A stretch of 64,000 nt of DNA from Alistipes senegalensis (GCA_023664045.1 JAMPGH010000001.1:1650083-1714082), one strand, 5' to 3'. Shown: positions 1 to 8,907, counted from the stretch's first letter. The notes: generated by a model not told the origin, from the sequence alone. Program-made: numbers and translations.

Positions 1-1179
1 CGTGGTGCCGAATCCCGGCATGGTGATGCCGACGATGCCGGTGCGTTCCAGATGGAGGAAGTCGAAGGCCCGAACGGTAACGAGCAGCGCCAGCGTCGAG
101 TCGAGACCGCCCGAAATGCCGATCACGGCGCGTTTGCAGCCCGTATGTTGCAGCCTCCGGGCCAGTCCGTGCGCCTGCATGCGGAAGATCTCTTCGCAGC
201 GTTCGTTGCGGTCGTCTTCGTCTTTGGGTACGAACGGCAGGGGATCGATATCGCGGTCGAGCGCCGCGGCCCGCAGCCCTTCGGGGATCTCCATTTCGAT
301 GACGGTGTTTTCCGTTGCCGCTTCATGCTGGCGGAACGAGGTGTTGCGGCGGCGTTCGAAGTCGATCCGCTCCACATCCACGTCCGCTACGACCAGCTGT
401 TCTTCTGCCGAGAAGCGTTCCGCTTCGCGCAGGATCGTGCCGTTTTCGGCAATGATGCCGTTGCCTGCGAAAACCAGATCGGTCGACGATTCGCCCATGC
501 CGGCCGAGCAGTAGACGTAGGCCGAGAGCGTGCGTGCCGACTGCTGGGCGACCAACTGCCGCAGGTAGGCGTGTTTGCCCACCGCTTCGGGCGATGCCGA
601 GAGATTGAAGATCACTTCGGCTCCGTGGAGCGCCAGATGCGACGAGGGCGGAATCGCGGTCCAGAGGTCTTCGCAGATCTCCACGCCGAACTCCGCACCG
701 TTGACTTCGAACGTGAGGTCCGTGCCGAAATCGGCCTGCTGCCCTGCCGCTTCGATCTTCTCTTCCGCAATTCCGGCACCCGATGCGAACCAGCGGTTTT
801 CGTAGAACTCCGAGTAGTCGGGAACATAGGTCTTGGGTACGACGCCCAGCACGCGGCCCTGCGTGAGTACGACGGCACAGTTGTAGAGCGTCGTGCCGTG
901 GCGTAGCGGCGCTCCGACCAGAATCGTCAGAGGCAGCTTGCGCGTCGCGCGCACGATCTCCTCCAGCGCTTCGTCGGCCGCGTCGAGCAGCGTCGCCTGC
1001 AGCAGCAGATCGCCGCACGTGTATCCCGTTATGGCAAGCTCGGGAAACGCCACGATCTCCACGCCCCGGCGGGCGGCCTCTTCGGCCAGCGCTACGATCC
1101 GTGCGGCGTTGTATTCGCAGTCGGCGACCCGTACATGCGGGATCGCGGCCGCCACTTTCAGAAATCCGAAATTATCCAT
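1..1179 (-). CDS. nadE: Glutamine-dependent NAD+ synthetase, 5' part (cut by window start)
   Basis: Converts deamido-NAD+ to NAD+ in the cytosol, using ammonia released from glutamine. The 393 residues in the window begin at an ATG at 1179. The N-terminal carbon-nitrogen hydrolase (glutaminase) domain shows its triad: E47 in FPELAITGY, K116 in VPKTY and C169 in ICEDLW. The C-terminal synthetase begins with the PP-loop SGGLDS at residues 356-361. The family is usually about 640 residues, so roughly 250 lie beyond position 1. A terminal-inverted-repeat element (1206-1389) sits 26 bp upstream of the start. Function is sure; the gene is incomplete only because of the window edge. Confidence 0.95.
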   Translation of the reverse strand, partial: MDNFGFLKVAAAIPHVRVADCEYNAARIVALAEEAARRGVEIVAFPELAITGYTCGDLLLQATLLDAADEALEEIVRATRKLPLTILVGAPLRHGTTLYNCAVVLTQGRVLGVVPKTYVPDYSEFYENRWFASGAGIAEEKIEAAGQQADFGTDLTFEVNGAEFGVEICEDLWTAIPPSSHLALHGAEVIFNLSASPEAVGKHAYLRQLVAQQSARTLSAYVYCSAGMGESSTDLVFAGNGIIAENGTILREAERFSAEEQLVVADVDVERIDFERRRNTSFRQHEAATENTVIEMEIPEGLRAAALDRDIDPLPFVPKDEDDRNERCEEIFRMQAHGLARRLQHTGCKRAVIGISGGLDSTLALLVTVRAFDFLHLERTGIVGITMPGFGTT

Positions 1180-1205
1180 GACTGTCGGAATTGAAAATTA
1201 AAACC

Positions 1206-1389
1206 CGATTATATACTTTGATGTACCCGTGTTTATCGCCCCTTATTTTCAAATCCGACCGTTGTAGTTCGCGGCCGAAGGCCGCGTATTCAGGTCTGAC
1301 CCTTCCCCCCCCCTCCTCGGAGGGGACTTCGGTCGGAAAGCCGAAACTATTTACTTTCTTGACGGTCGGTGCATCAAGGGATGTAATCG
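1206..1389 (-). repeat. Terminal-inverted-repeat element, copy 1
   Basis: About 184 bp bounded by imperfect inverted repeats: GATTATATACTTTGATGTAC at one end, and a degenerate form (GTGCATCAAGGGATGTAATC) at the other. It shares its core with copies at 8712-8894 and 42552-42808: CCTCCGAGGAGG, GTCAGACCTGAATACGCGG, CGGTCGGATTTGAAAATAAG. It lies just upstream of nadE and downstream of the pepT operon. It encodes no credible protein; the 73-codon frame across it is a by-product. It could be a MITE-like element or a structured RNA. Confidence 0.75.
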
Positions 1390-1392
1390 TCA

Positions 1393-1567
1393 ATGAAAAA
1401 TCAAGAATTGAAAATGGGCGCTTCGACTTCCCGTTTCGGAAATGGCTCGGGTTTCCGCAAATCGCGGCCGCGGGGGCGCCTCTGGCGCGAGCCGGTTTCG
1501 ACGGTAAGGCCGGGGCGGCCCTGCGAATCGATTTTTAATTTCTCATCCTTAATTTTTGATTGTTACT
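1393..1567. repeat. AT-rich inverted repeat around a GC-rich centre
   Basis: The arms AATGAAAAATCAAGAATTG (about 1393-1415) and CCTTAATTTTTGATTG (about 1547-1562) are imperfectly complementary. They flank about 120 bp of GC-rich non-coding DNA between the pepT stop and the copy-1 repeat. Similar AT-rich arms occur at 4803-5023, 12125-12222 and 28331-28450. No gene is visible here. Confidence 0.45.
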
Positions 1568-1570
1568 TGC

Positions 1571-2788
1571 TTATTCGCTCCATAGTTGCGCAAGGTTCAG
1601 AATCACCTGCTGGGCCTTGCGCATGGTCGTCAGCGAGCAGTATTCGAACTTGCCGTGGAAGTTCATGCCTCCGGTGAAAAGATTGGGACAGGGCAGGCCC
1701 ATGAACGAGAGGCGTGCGCCGTCCGTGCCGCCGCGAATGGGCCGCACGAGGGGTTTCACTCCGGCCTGCTCCATCGCCCGCAGCGCCTTGTCGATCACCT
1801 GCGGGTGGGGCTCCACCTGCTTGCGCATGTTGAAATATTGGTCGCGGAGGGTGAGCGTCAGTACGTCGTCTCCGTACTTCTTCTTGAGCAGGTCTACGGC
1901 CGACCAAAGGAAAACTTTCTTCTGCTCGAACTTCTCGGCGTCATGGTCGCGGATGATGTAGCTCACCGTGGCTTTTTCCACCGTGCCGTTGAGACCTACG
2001 CAGTGGTAAAAGCCTTCGTAGCCTTCGGTGTGCTCGGGTTTCTCGGCTTCGGGAAGCAGGCGTTGCAGGTCGCAGGCCACTTCGATCGCGTTCACCATCT
2101 TGCCTTTGGCATAGCCCGGGTGGACGTTGCGGCCCTGAATCTCGATCTTGGCGCTCGCGGCGTTGAAGTTTTCGTACTCCAGTTCGCCCTCCATGCCGCC
2201 GTCGACCGTGTAGGCGAAGTCGGCGCCGAAGGCCGCCACGTCGAAGTAGTCGACGCCGCGTCCCACCTCCTCGTCGGGGGTGAAGCCGATGCGGATCTTG
2301 CCGTGCCGGACCTCGGGGTGGGTCAGCAGATACTCCGCGGCGGTCATGATCTCGGCTACTCCCGCCTTGTCGTCGGCCCCCAAGAGCGTCGTTCCGTCGG
2401 TGTGGATCAGCGTGTGGCCCTTGAAGAAGGCCAGTTCCGGGAAGTCGGACACGCGCATGGTCAGATGACCGTTCAGCACGATATCGCCGCCGTCGTACTC
2501 CTCGACGATGCGGGGCTTCACGCCGGCGCCGCTCATGTCGGGCGAGGTGTCCACGTGGGCGATGAATCCGATGACCGGAGCGTTTTCGCAGCCCGGCGTC
2601 GCGGGGATCGTGCCCATCACGTAGCCGTAGCGGTCCATCGTAACTTCGGTCATGCCGAGCATCGTCATCTCGTCGCGCAGATCCGCAAGCAGCACTTTCT
2701 GCTTCTCGGTCGAGGGAAATGTCGCGCTCTCCTCCGACGACTGCGTGTCGTAGGAGACATATTTCAGGAAACGTTCTTGCAGAGTCAT
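1571..2788 (-). CDS. pepT: Peptidase T (tripeptide aminopeptidase), M20B
   Basis: Cytosolic dinuclear-zinc aminopeptidase that removes the N-terminal residue of tripeptides. At 405 residues it has normal family length. Metal-site motifs are in order: HVDTSPD (H78, D80), GADDKAGVAE near residue 140, TPDEEVGRG near 173 with the catalytic EE pair, and the later HPGYAKGKM and GGTDGARLS segments. Its start lies 3 bp after the stop of the OPT transporter gene, so the two are probably co-transcribed. The pairing suggests that imported small peptides are cut by PepT for amino acid supply. The call is firm. Confidence 0.96.
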   Translation of the reverse strand: MTLQERFLKYVSYDTQSSEESATFPSTEKQKVLLADLRDEMTMLGMTEVTMDRYGYVMGTIPATPGCENAPVIGFIAHVDTSPDMSGAGVKPRIVEEYDGGDIVLNGHLTMRVSDFPELAFFKGHTLIHTDGTTLLGADDKAGVAEIMTAAEYLLTHPEVRHGKIRIGFTPDEEVGRGVDYFDVAAFGADFAYTVDGGMEGELEYENFNAASAKIEIQGRNVHPGYAKGKMVNAIEVACDLQRLLPEAEKPEHTEGYEGFYHCVGLNGTVEKATVSYIIRDHDAEKFEQKKVFLWSAVDLLKKKYGDDVLTLTLRDQYFNMRKQVEPHPQVIDKALRAMEQAGVKPLVRPIRGGTDGARLSFMGLPCPNLFTGGMNFHGKFEYCSLTTMRKAQQVILNLAQLWSE

Positions 2789-2791
2789 CTC

Positions 2792-4792
2792 TTAATCTTT
2801 CATTTTTAATTTCATCGTGTGCCATGCGAAGTAGCCGATCAGCAGCAGATACATCGCCAGTCCCGTCCATTGGGCGGCGTTCGAGGCGGCCCAGTCCGCG
2901 AGGAACCAATCTACGTCGGCGAACTTCAGCGTGGCGCTCACCACGCCCATCAGGGCGCCTCCGGCGATGAATCCCGAGGCGATGAGCGTGCCGCGGTCGA
3001 AGCGCGCCTTGTTCAGGGTCTCGTCTTTCGAGCGCGTCGAGACGTACCATGCCACCAGACCGCCCACGACCAGCGGGGCGTTGAGTTCCATCGGGATGAA
3101 CATGCCCAGCGCGAATGCCAGCGCCGGAATGTCGAGGATCGTGAGCAGCAGGGCCAGCATCGCGCCGCAGAAATAGAGCATCCACGGAGTTTGCCCGCCC
3201 GTCATCAGGGGTTGGATCACCGCCGCCATCGCATTGGCCTGCGGAGCCACCAGCGCTCCTTCGCCCACGAAGCCGTAGGATTTGTTCAGCACGATCATCA
3301 CGCCCGCCACCGTCGCTGCGGCAACCAGCGTGCCGAGGAACTTCCACGTCTCCTGTTTTTTCGGCGTCGTGCCGAGCCAGTAGCCGATCTTCAGGTCGGT
3401 GATGAAGCCGCCGGCCATCGAGAGGGCCGTGCAGACCACGCCGCCGATGACCAGCGCCGCCGTCATGCCCGTCGAACCATTCAGACCCACGCTCACCAGA
3501 ATGAGCGACGAGAGGATCAGCGTCATGAGCGTCATGCCCGATACGGGGTTCGTGCCGACGATCGCGATGGCGTTGGCCGCCACGGTGGTGAAGAGGAATG
3601 CGATGACGAAAACCACCAGAATCGCCGTTACGGACTGTATCCAGCCGTCCAAGAGTCCGAAGTGGAAGAATACGAAGATCGAGAGGAGCGTGGCGACAAG
3701 AATCGTCAGAATGCGCTTCATCGTCAGGTCGCGGTCGGTGCGGGCCGCGGCTGCCGGCTGGGCCTTGCCGCCGCCTAACTCCGAGACGGCCAGTCCGACG
3801 GCCTGCCGGATGATCTTCGACTGCTTGACGATGCCGATGATGCCGGCCATCGCGATGCCGCCGATGCCCAGCGGCTTGCCGATGAACTGGAAGAGGTTTT
3901 CGGCCGTCAGCAGCCGCTGCGGGTCGGCCAGCAGGTCGTCGCGCGTAACGCCCAGAAGCGATGCCATGACCGCCGGGTCGAGCGCTTCGGCGAGCGATCC
4001 GACCAGCGGCACGATGATGAACCACACCAGACACGAACCTGCGGTGATGATCAGCGCGTATTTCAGTCCGATGATGTAGCCCAGACCCAGCACGGCGGCC
4101 GAGGTGTTCACGCCGAATACGACCTTGAATTTGTCGGCCGCCGCCGCGCCCCACGCACAGATGCGCGTCGAGACCGATTCGGTCCAGAGGCCGAACGTGC
4201 CGACCGCGAAGTCGTAGAGTCCGCCCACGAGCCCCGCCACGGCCAGCAGCTTGGCCTGACTGCCGCCTTTCTCGCCCGAGACGAGGACCTCGGTGGTCGC
4301 CGTCGCTTCGGGGAACGGGTATTTGCCGTGCATCTCCTTGACGAAATATTTGCGGAACGGAATCAGCAGCACGATGCCCAGAAGACCGCCGAAGACCGCC
4401 GAGAGGAATACCTGCCAGAACGCCGCGTCGAGCCCCAGAATGTAGAGGGCCGGGAGGGTGAAGATCGCACCCGCGACGATCACGCCCGACGAGGCGCCGA
4501 TCGACTGGATGATGACGTTCTGCCCCAGCATGTTTTTCTTGCCCAGAATGTTGCCGATGCCGGCGGCAAGGATGGCGATCGGAATCGCCGCTTCGAATAC
4601 TTGCCCGACTTTCAGCCCGAGGAATGCGGCTGCGGCCGAGAAGATCACGGCCATCGCTACGCCCATCAGCACCGAGTAGGGCGTTACTTCGCGCGGCGTC
4701 GCCGTCGCCGGCATCAGGGGCGTGTACCGTTCGCCCGGCTTCAGCTCGCGATAGGCGTTTTCCGGCAGCGAGACCTGTTTGTTTTCTTCCAT
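2792..4792 (-). CDS. OPT family oligopeptide transporter
   Basis: A 666-residue inner-membrane protein with many hydrophobic segments from about residue 40 to the C-terminus. Family features include an N-terminal segment reading TPYSVLMGVAMAVIFSAAAA, then GNILGKKNMLGQN, and KYPFPEATATTEVLVSGEKG, a recognisable OPT motif. I chose the ATG at 4792 (MEENKQVSLP) because the 33 codons upstream read through AT-rich spacer. It lies directly upstream of pepT with a 3-bp gap. The expected role is proton-coupled import of small peptides; the actual substrate cannot be read from sequence, and some OPT members move metal chelates. Confidence 0.93.
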   Translation of the reverse strand: MEENKQVSLPENAYRELKPGERYTPLMPATATPREVTPYSVLMGVAMAVIFSAAAAFLGLKVGQVFEAAIPIAILAAGIGNILGKKNMLGQNVIIQSIGASSGVIVAGAIFTLPALYILGLDAAFWQVFLSAVFGGLLGIVLLIPFRKYFVKEMHGKYPFPEATATTEVLVSGEKGGSQAKLLAVAGLVGGLYDFAVGTFGLWTESVSTRICAWGAAAADKFKVVFGVNTSAAVLGLGYIIGLKYALIITAGSCLVWFIIVPLVGSLAEALDPAVMASLLGVTRDDLLADPQRLLTAENLFQFIGKPLGIGGIAMAGIIGIVKQSKIIRQAVGLAVSELGGGKAQPAAAARTDRDLTMKRILTILVATLLSIFVFFHFGLLDGWIQSVTAILVVFVIAFLFTTVAANAIAIVGTNPVSGMTLMTLILSSLILVSVGLNGSTGMTAALVIGGVVCTALSMAGGFITDLKIGYWLGTTPKKQETWKFLGTLVAAATVAGVMIVLNKSYGFVGEGALVAPQANAMAAVIQPLMTGGQTPWMLYFCGAMLALLLTILDIPALAFALGMFIPMELNAPLVVGGLVAWYVSTRSKDETLNKARFDRGTLIASGFIAGGALMGVVSATLKFADVDWFLADWAASNAAQWTGLAMYLLLIGYFAWHTMKLKMKD

Positions 4793-4802
4793 GATCGTTG
4801 GT

Positions 4803-5023
4803 GAAATTAAAGATGGAAAATTAAGAATTTTACGATTAAGCGAGTGCAGAAATTGCCGCAGGCAAGTTATGCCGAGCGAGAGTAAAATCAAACCCTCGGA
4901 GAGGGGTTAATTGAAAATAGTTTTTGCCAGCCAGGGTGCCGATACGACGGAGAATCCTCATGGAAGATGTTTCGTTTTACCCCTGAATGACGGATTTTTC
5001 ATTCTTAATTTTTAATTGTAAAA
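4803..5023. repeat. AT-rich inverted repeat upstream of the OPT-pepT operon
   Basis: The arms GGAAAATTAAGAATTTTAC (about 4813-4831) and CATTCTTAATTTTTAATTG (about 5001-5019) are imperfectly complementary and enclose about 170 bp. Inside, read on the minus strand, is GGCATAAC with TTTCTGC and CTCGCTTAATCG further on; related words recur at 25040-25170 and 25830-25860. The segment separates two minus-strand genes and may hold the OPT-pepT promoter, but I see no clear -7 box. Confidence 0.4.
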
Positions 5024-5027
5024 CGGG

Positions 5028-5354
5028 TTACCGGTTGTCGCCGCTGCCCGATATGCGGTTGCGCTCCATGCGCGAGCGGAGTTTGTCAACGTTGGTCTGC
5101 GCCACCTCTTCGAGGTCGTATCCCAAGTCGTGCGAGAGGGTCGCGCAGTACCACAGCACGTCGCCGATCTCCTTCATGATCTCGGCTTTTTTCTCCGGCG
5201 TAAATTCGCGGCCTCCGTCGCGGATCACTTTCTTCACTTTGTCGGCTACTTCGCCCGCTTCGCCCGTCAGGCCGAGCGTGGGGTAGACGATGCGGCTCTC
5301 TTCAGGATAGATCGCCGTCTCCAAAGCATGTTTCTGGTATTCGTTGAGTGTCAT
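5028..5354 (-). CDS. MazG-like nucleoside triphosphate pyrophosphohydrolase
   Basis: A 108-residue all-alpha NTP-PPase that would hydrolyse (d)NTPs, perhaps damaged ones, to monophosphate and pyrophosphate. The magnesium-binding pattern is visible as E32 and E35 (GEAGEVADK) and E62 and D65 (KEIGDVLWY). A single short domain is typical of the MazG-related family rather than the two-domain E. coli MazG. I use the internal ATG at 5354 (MTLNEYQ) because the promoter -7 box at 5381-5388 would start transcription around 5374. The exact nucleotide substrate is unknown. Confidence 0.88.
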   Translation of the reverse strand: MTLNEYQKHALETAIYPEESRIVYPTLGLTGEAGEVADKVKKVIRDGGREFTPEKKAEIMKEIGDVLWYCATLSHDLGYDLEEVAQTNVDKLRSRMERNRISGSGDNR

Positions 5355-5380
5355 ACGCTTGATTTTTGGGATTCTTTTCG

Positions 5381-5410
5381 CAAAAATACGCAATAATTTC
5401 GGAAAGGCAA
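5381..5410 (-). promoter_or_regulatory. Promoter of the MazG-like gene
   Basis: On the minus strand the -7 box TATTTTTG occupies 5381-5388. The upstream TTG lies at 5408-5410 with a 19-bp spacer, matching the Bacteroidota consensus. The implied leader to the ATG at 5354 is about 20 nt. Confidence 0.6.
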
Positions 5411-5456
5411 TGTCCGCCCCGGCCCACCCCCGTTAAAAAATACGGCGGACCGGAAA

Positions 5457-5488
5457 GGCGGTTCGTCGTACAGGCGGTTCGTCGTACA
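5457..5488. repeat. Tandem 16-bp direct repeat
   Basis: Two identical units GGCGGTTCGTCGTACA sit head to tail, followed by a partial third (GGCGGTCGG), in the spacer between murF and the MazG-like gene. Probably slippage; no function is evident. Confidence 0.6.
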
Positions 5489-5512
5489 GGCGGTCGGGAT
5501 CGGCGGTCGGGT

Positions 5513-6754
5513 TCAGAGCAGCCCGACGATCCGGTCCAGTCCGATGCCGTGCGAGCCTTTCAGCAGCACCAGCGCATCGGCGATCGGGTGCGCCTGCAGC
5601 TCTGCGGCCAGCTCTTCGCGGGTCGGGTAGCAACTCACGCGCGACGAGGGCTTCGCGGCGGCATGCGCCCGGGAGAATTCCGCGCCCACCAGATATAGTT
5701 CCGCCGCCGGATCCTGCATCGCCAGTTCGAGGATCGCCGCATGTTCCGCGGCCGACCATTCGCCCAGTTCGAGCATGTCGCCCAAGATCAGGACGCGGCG
5801 CGTGCGTTCTCCGAGCGGCTCGGCCAGAAATCCCTCGACGGCGGCCCGCATGCTGGTGGGGTTGGCGTTGTAGCAGTCCGCGATCGCTTCGTTGCGGGCG
5901 GTGCGTATGCGTTGCGAGCGGTTGTTGTCGGGAATGTAGCTCGCTATGGCGTGGCGGATGCGTTCTTCGTCGATGTCGAAGTAGCGGCCGATCGCTACGG
6001 CCGCCGCGATGTTGAAGCGGTTGTAGTCGCCCGCCAAGCGGCTTGCGACTCCTTCTGCCAGCCGCTCGGAGTAGTATTCGGCCGCCAGTCCCGGTCGCTC
6101 GGAGATCATCTCCGTCAGCACGGGGTCTTCTTCGCGGACGAAGGCCCGGCCGCCGTTCTCCGCCAGAAAGTCGTAGAGTTCGCCCTTGCCGCGGCGGATG
6201 CCTTCGGGACCGCCGAATCCTTCGAGATGCGAGCGCCCGATGTTGGTCAGGATGCCGTAGTTGGGTTCGGCGATCGCTGCCAGCCGGGCGATCTCGCCGC
6301 AGGCGCTGGCTCCCGTCTCCACGACGCCGAACTGCACTTCGCGCGTCATCGACAGCAGTGTCAGCGGCACGCCGATGTGGTTGTTCAGGTTGCCGTGCGT
6401 GGCATAGACTTCGAAGCGCTCGGAGAGCACGCGGGCTACCAGTTCTTTGGTCGTGGTCTTGCCGTTGCTGCCCGCAATGGCGAGGATCGGAATGCCCAGC
6501 GTCCGGCGATGTTCGCGCGCCAGCTCCTGCAGGGCTTGCAGCGTGTCGTCTGCCACGATGAAACGGTCGTCCGTCGCGGCCGCCGGATCGTCGACCACGG
6601 CATAGGCCGCGCCGGCCCGCAGTGCTTCGGCAGCGAACCGGTTGCCGTCGAACGTAGCTCCCCGCAGGGCGAAGAAAATCGCCCCGGGTTCGATGCGCCG
6701 CGTATCGGTCGAGATGCGGGGATGACGGCAGAAAAGATCGTAGAGTGCGCTCAC
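5513..6754 (-). CDS. murF: UDP-N-acetylmuramoyl-tripeptide--D-Ala-D-Ala ligase
   Basis: Cytosolic Mur ligase that adds D-Ala-D-Ala to the UDP-MurNAc-tripeptide, the last soluble step of the peptidoglycan precursor pathway. At 413 residues it is slightly short for the family. The N-terminal substrate domain carries [16 protein letters not shown], the central ATPase has the P-loop [10 protein letters not shown] (95-104), NLNNHIGVP and [12 protein letters not shown] follow, and the C-terminal domain has [10 protein letters not shown] and [10 protein letters not shown]. Its start lies 4 bp downstream of the stop of the GDP-mannose pyrophosphorylase gene, so the two probably form one transcript. 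It is separated from other mur genes. Confidence 0.96.
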   Translation of the reverse strand: MSALYDLFCRHPRISTDTRRIEPGAIFFALRGATFDGNRFAAEALRAGAAYAVVDDPAAATDDRFIVADDTLQALQELAREHRRTLGIPILAIAGSNGKTTTKELVARVLSERFEVYATHGNLNNHIGVPLTLLSMTREVQFGVVETGASACGEIARLAAIAEPNYGILTNIGRSHLEGFGGPEGIRRGKGELYDFLAENGGRAFVREEDPVLTEMISERPGLAAEYYSERLAEGVASRLAGDYNRFNIAAAVAIGRYFDIDEERIRHAIASYIPDNNRSQRIRTARNEAIADCYNANPTSMRAAVEGFLAEPLGERTRRVLILGDMLELGEWSAAEHAAILELAMQDPAAELYLVGAEFSRAHAAAKPSSRVSCYPTREELAAELQAHPIADALVLLKGSHGIGLDRIVGLL

Positions 6755-6758
6755 GGCG

Positions 6759-7832
6759 TCAGATGTGTTTGTCTCCGTCGTGGAACTTCACTTCGTCGAT
6801 GAATTTCTTGATGCTCTGTTCTTCGGCCCGCGGGCAGATCATCAGCACGTCGTCGGTGTCGACTACGATGAACTCCTTCAGGCCGCTGATGACGGCGATC
6901 TTCTCTTTGGGCAGCGAGACGATCGACGAGCGCGTGTCGTAGAGGTAGCATCCCTCTTCCGGAATGACGTTGGCATAGCGGTCCTTGCGCGAGTGTTGGT
7001 AGACCGAGCCCCACGTGCCCATGTCGCTCCAGCCGAATCGGCCGCGGCGGACGTAGACGTTGTCGGCTTTCTCCAGAATGCCGTAGTCGATCGAGATGGC
7101 GCGGCACTCCGCGAATACCAGTTCCACGATGTTCTGCTCGGCCTCCGAGCCCGTCGCGCGCATCAGGCCGCTGAAGAGGGCATGGTGGTCGGGCAGGTAC
7201 TTCTCGAACGCCCGGACGATGTTCTTCGCTTTCCAGACGAAGATGCCCGAGTTCCACAAGAACTCGCCGCACTGCAGAAAGGTCTGCGCCAGCTCCAGAT
7301 CGGGTTTTTCGGTGAAGCACTTCACTTTGCTGATGGGCTGCGCGTCCGAGACCTGAATGTAGCCGTAACCCGTGTCGGGCCGGGTGGGTTGGATGCCTAC
7401 GGTCATCAGGGCGTCGTGGGTCGAGGCGAATTCCAGACATTCGTCGATCGCCGAGCGGAACTCCTCTTCGTCGAGGATCAGGTGGTCCGACGGCGTAACG
7501 ATCATCTCGGCGTCGGGATTCCGCTTCAGCAGCGTATAGGCGGCATAGGCGATGCAGGGCGCGGTGTTGCGGCCTACGGGTTCGCACAGCACCTGCTTCT
7601 CTTCGATTTCGGGCAGGTGCTCCAGCACGAGATCCTTGTATTTGCGGTTGGTTACCACCAGAAAATTCTCCGCCGGCACCGTTTTCGCGAAACGTTCGTA
7701 CGTGTGGCGGATGAAGGACTTCCCGGTTCCCAGAATATCCAGAAACTGCTTGGGCATCGACTGCCGGCTCCGGGGCCAGAAGCGCGTACCGACTCCTCCG
7801 GCCATGATTACGCAATATTTGTTGCTTACCAT
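6759..7832 (-). CDS. manC: Mannose-1-phosphate guanylyltransferase (GDP-mannose pyrophosphorylase)
   Basis: Makes GDP-mannose from GTP and mannose-1-phosphate for cell-surface glycans. The 357 residues comprise the nucleotidyltransferase domain only, without the C-terminal isomerase domain found in long bifunctional enzymes. The signature [18 protein letters not shown] is at residues 11-29, [13 protein letters not shown] follows near 84, and TPSDHLI near 113. It is the first gene of a manC-murF transcript, with a -7 box TATCTTTG at 7859-7866 and divergent pssA on the other side. The reaction is confident; the pathway served is not shown here. Confidence 0.93.
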   Translation of the reverse strand: MVSNKYCVIMAGGVGTRFWPRSRQSMPKQFLDILGTGKSFIRHTYERFAKTVPAENFLVVTNRKYKDLVLEHLPEIEEKQVLCEPVGRNTAPCIAYAAYTLLKRNPDAEMIVTPSDHLILDEEEFRSAIDECLEFASTHDALMTVGIQPTRPDTGYGYIQVSDAQPISKVKCFTEKPDLELAQTFLQCGEFLWNSGIFVWKAKNIVRAFEKYLPDHHALFSGLMRATGSEAEQNIVELVFAECRAISIDYGILEKADNVYVRRGRFGWSDMGTWGSVYQHSRKDRYANVIPEEGCYLYDTRSSIVSLPKEKIAVISGLKEFIVVDTDDVLMICPRAEEQSIKKFIDEVKFHDGDKHI

Positions 7833-7858
7833 ACAGTGATATTGAGGCGTTGACTCTA

Positions 7859-7866
7859 CAAAGATA
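7859..7866 (-). promoter_or_regulatory. -7 box of manC-murF
   Basis: TATCTTTG on the minus strand, 27 bp before the manC ATG. No convincing TTTG is found 19-20 bp further upstream. It faces the divergent pssA -7 box 11 bp away, so the two promoters share a very small region. Confidence 0.55.
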
Positions 7867-7877
7867 AAAATATTTTG

Positions 7878-7885
7878 TAACTTTG
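7878..7885 (+). promoter_or_regulatory. -7 box of pssA
   Basis: TAACTTTG matches TAnnTTTG. Transcription would begin near 7892, which argues against the ATG at 7892 as the main start and for the ATG at 7919 with a leader of about 27 nt. Confidence 0.55.
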
Positions 7886-7918
7886 CCGCCTATGGTGGAA
7901 TTTAAATTTCACTTCGCG

Positions 7919-8671
7919 ATGCAAACGAAACTCTTTACCATACCCAACCTGCTCACGCTCTCCAACCTGCTGTGCGGCGCTTCGGCGGCGGTCGCAGCGT
8001 TGTATTGCGACAACCTCACGGCGGCCTTCTGGCTCGTCGTGGCGGCGGCCCTCTTCGATTTCCTGGACGGCTTCGCGGCGCGTCTGCTCGGCATCGGCGG
8101 ACCGCTGGGCGTCGAGCTCGATTCGCTGGCCGACGACATCACTTTCGGGTTCGCTCCCGCGGCCGTGCTGTTCGTGCTCTACGGGCGCACGGAGGGTTGG
8201 TGGTTGTCGGGTGCGGAGTGGTGCGGCGCCGCGGTTTTTCTCTACGCCGCATTCGCTGCGCTGCGTCTGGCCAAATTCAACGTCGACGATACGCAGCGTA
8301 CGGAGTTTTGCGGTTTGCCGTCGCCGGCTGCGGCGCTCGTCTGCGTGTCGCTGGGGCTGCTGGCCGAGCAGGGCGACGTCGTCATCGCGCGCGAAGCGAT
8401 TCTCGCTGCGGCGCTCGTGCTGGGGGCCTTGATGGTCTCTCCGCTGCGGATGTTCGCCCTCAAGTTCCACGGCTTCGGCTGGCGGGGCAATGAAATCCGT
8501 TATTCGTTCCTGTTTGCAAGCATCGCGCTGATCGCCGGGTTGCGGCTGTGGGCCTTGCCGGCCGTCGTCGCACTCTACGTGCTGATGTCGCTCGGCCGGA
8601 AACTTCTCTGTCGGGGGACGCAGGAGGAGAAGCGCCGATCCGGCGACCGGATGCGACCGGACGGATTATAA
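7919..8671 (+). CDS. pssA: CDP-diacylglycerol--serine O-phosphatidyltransferase
   Basis: Integral membrane enzyme making phosphatidylserine, the precursor of phosphatidylethanolamine. The 250 residues contain the full CDP-alcohol phosphotransferase signature D-G-x2-A-R-x8-G-x3-D-x3-D: D50, G51, A54, R55, G64, D68 and D72. Several hydrophobic segments follow. The start MQTKLFTIPN at 7919 matches the usual N-terminus of the family and leaves a leader after the -7 box at 7878-7885; an ATG at 7892 would add nine residues. The C-terminus is basic (about 25 residues). It is monocistronic, ending before repeat copy 2. Confidence 0.93.
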   Translation: MQTKLFTIPNLLTLSNLLCGASAAVAALYCDNLTAAFWLVVAAALFDFLDGFAARLLGIGGPLGVELDSLADDITFGFAPAAVLFVLYGRTEGWWLSGAEWCGAAVFLYAAFAALRLAKFNVDDTQRTEFCGLPSPAAALVCVSLGLLAEQGDVVIAREAILAAALVLGALMVSPLRMFALKFHGFGWRGNEIRYSFLFASIALIAGLRLWALPAVVALYVLMSLGRKLLCRGTQEEKRRSGDRMRPDGL

Positions 8672-8711
8672 AACGGTTTGAAAACAAAAGGGTTGCCTTA
8701 AAAAACAAGGA

Positions 8712-8894
8712 CGATTATATACTTGATGTACCGACGGTCCGAAATTACGATATTTCGAGGACTTCCGACCGAAGCCCCCTCCGAGGAGGGGGTGCGGGGG
8801 AGGGTCGGACCTGAATACGACGCCGGAGGCGGCGGGCTGCAGCGGCCGGAGCCGAAAATCGGGGTCGAGAAATGTCGGTACATGAATAAGTGGT
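8712..8894 (+). repeat. Terminal-inverted-repeat element, copy 2
   Basis: Begins CGATTATATACTTGATGTACC and keeps the core words TTCCGACCGAAG, CCTCCGAGGAGG and CGGACCTGAATACG of copies 1 and 3. Its right half is diverged and the right terminus has decayed to GGTACATGAATAAG. It ends about 14 bp before the -7 box of the porin gene, so it forms the DNA just upstream of that promoter. No protein is encoded. Confidence 0.7.
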
Positions 8895-8907
8895 AAAACA
8901 AGTTAGT

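Noticed and set aside
1172-1393. 73-codon frame over repeat copy 1
   Set aside because: It reads through the inverted-repeat element and its ends are set by the repeat. The other two copies do not preserve the frame.
5457-5488. Possible CRISPR or regulatory array
   Set aside because: Only two 16-bp units without spacers; a simple tandem duplication.
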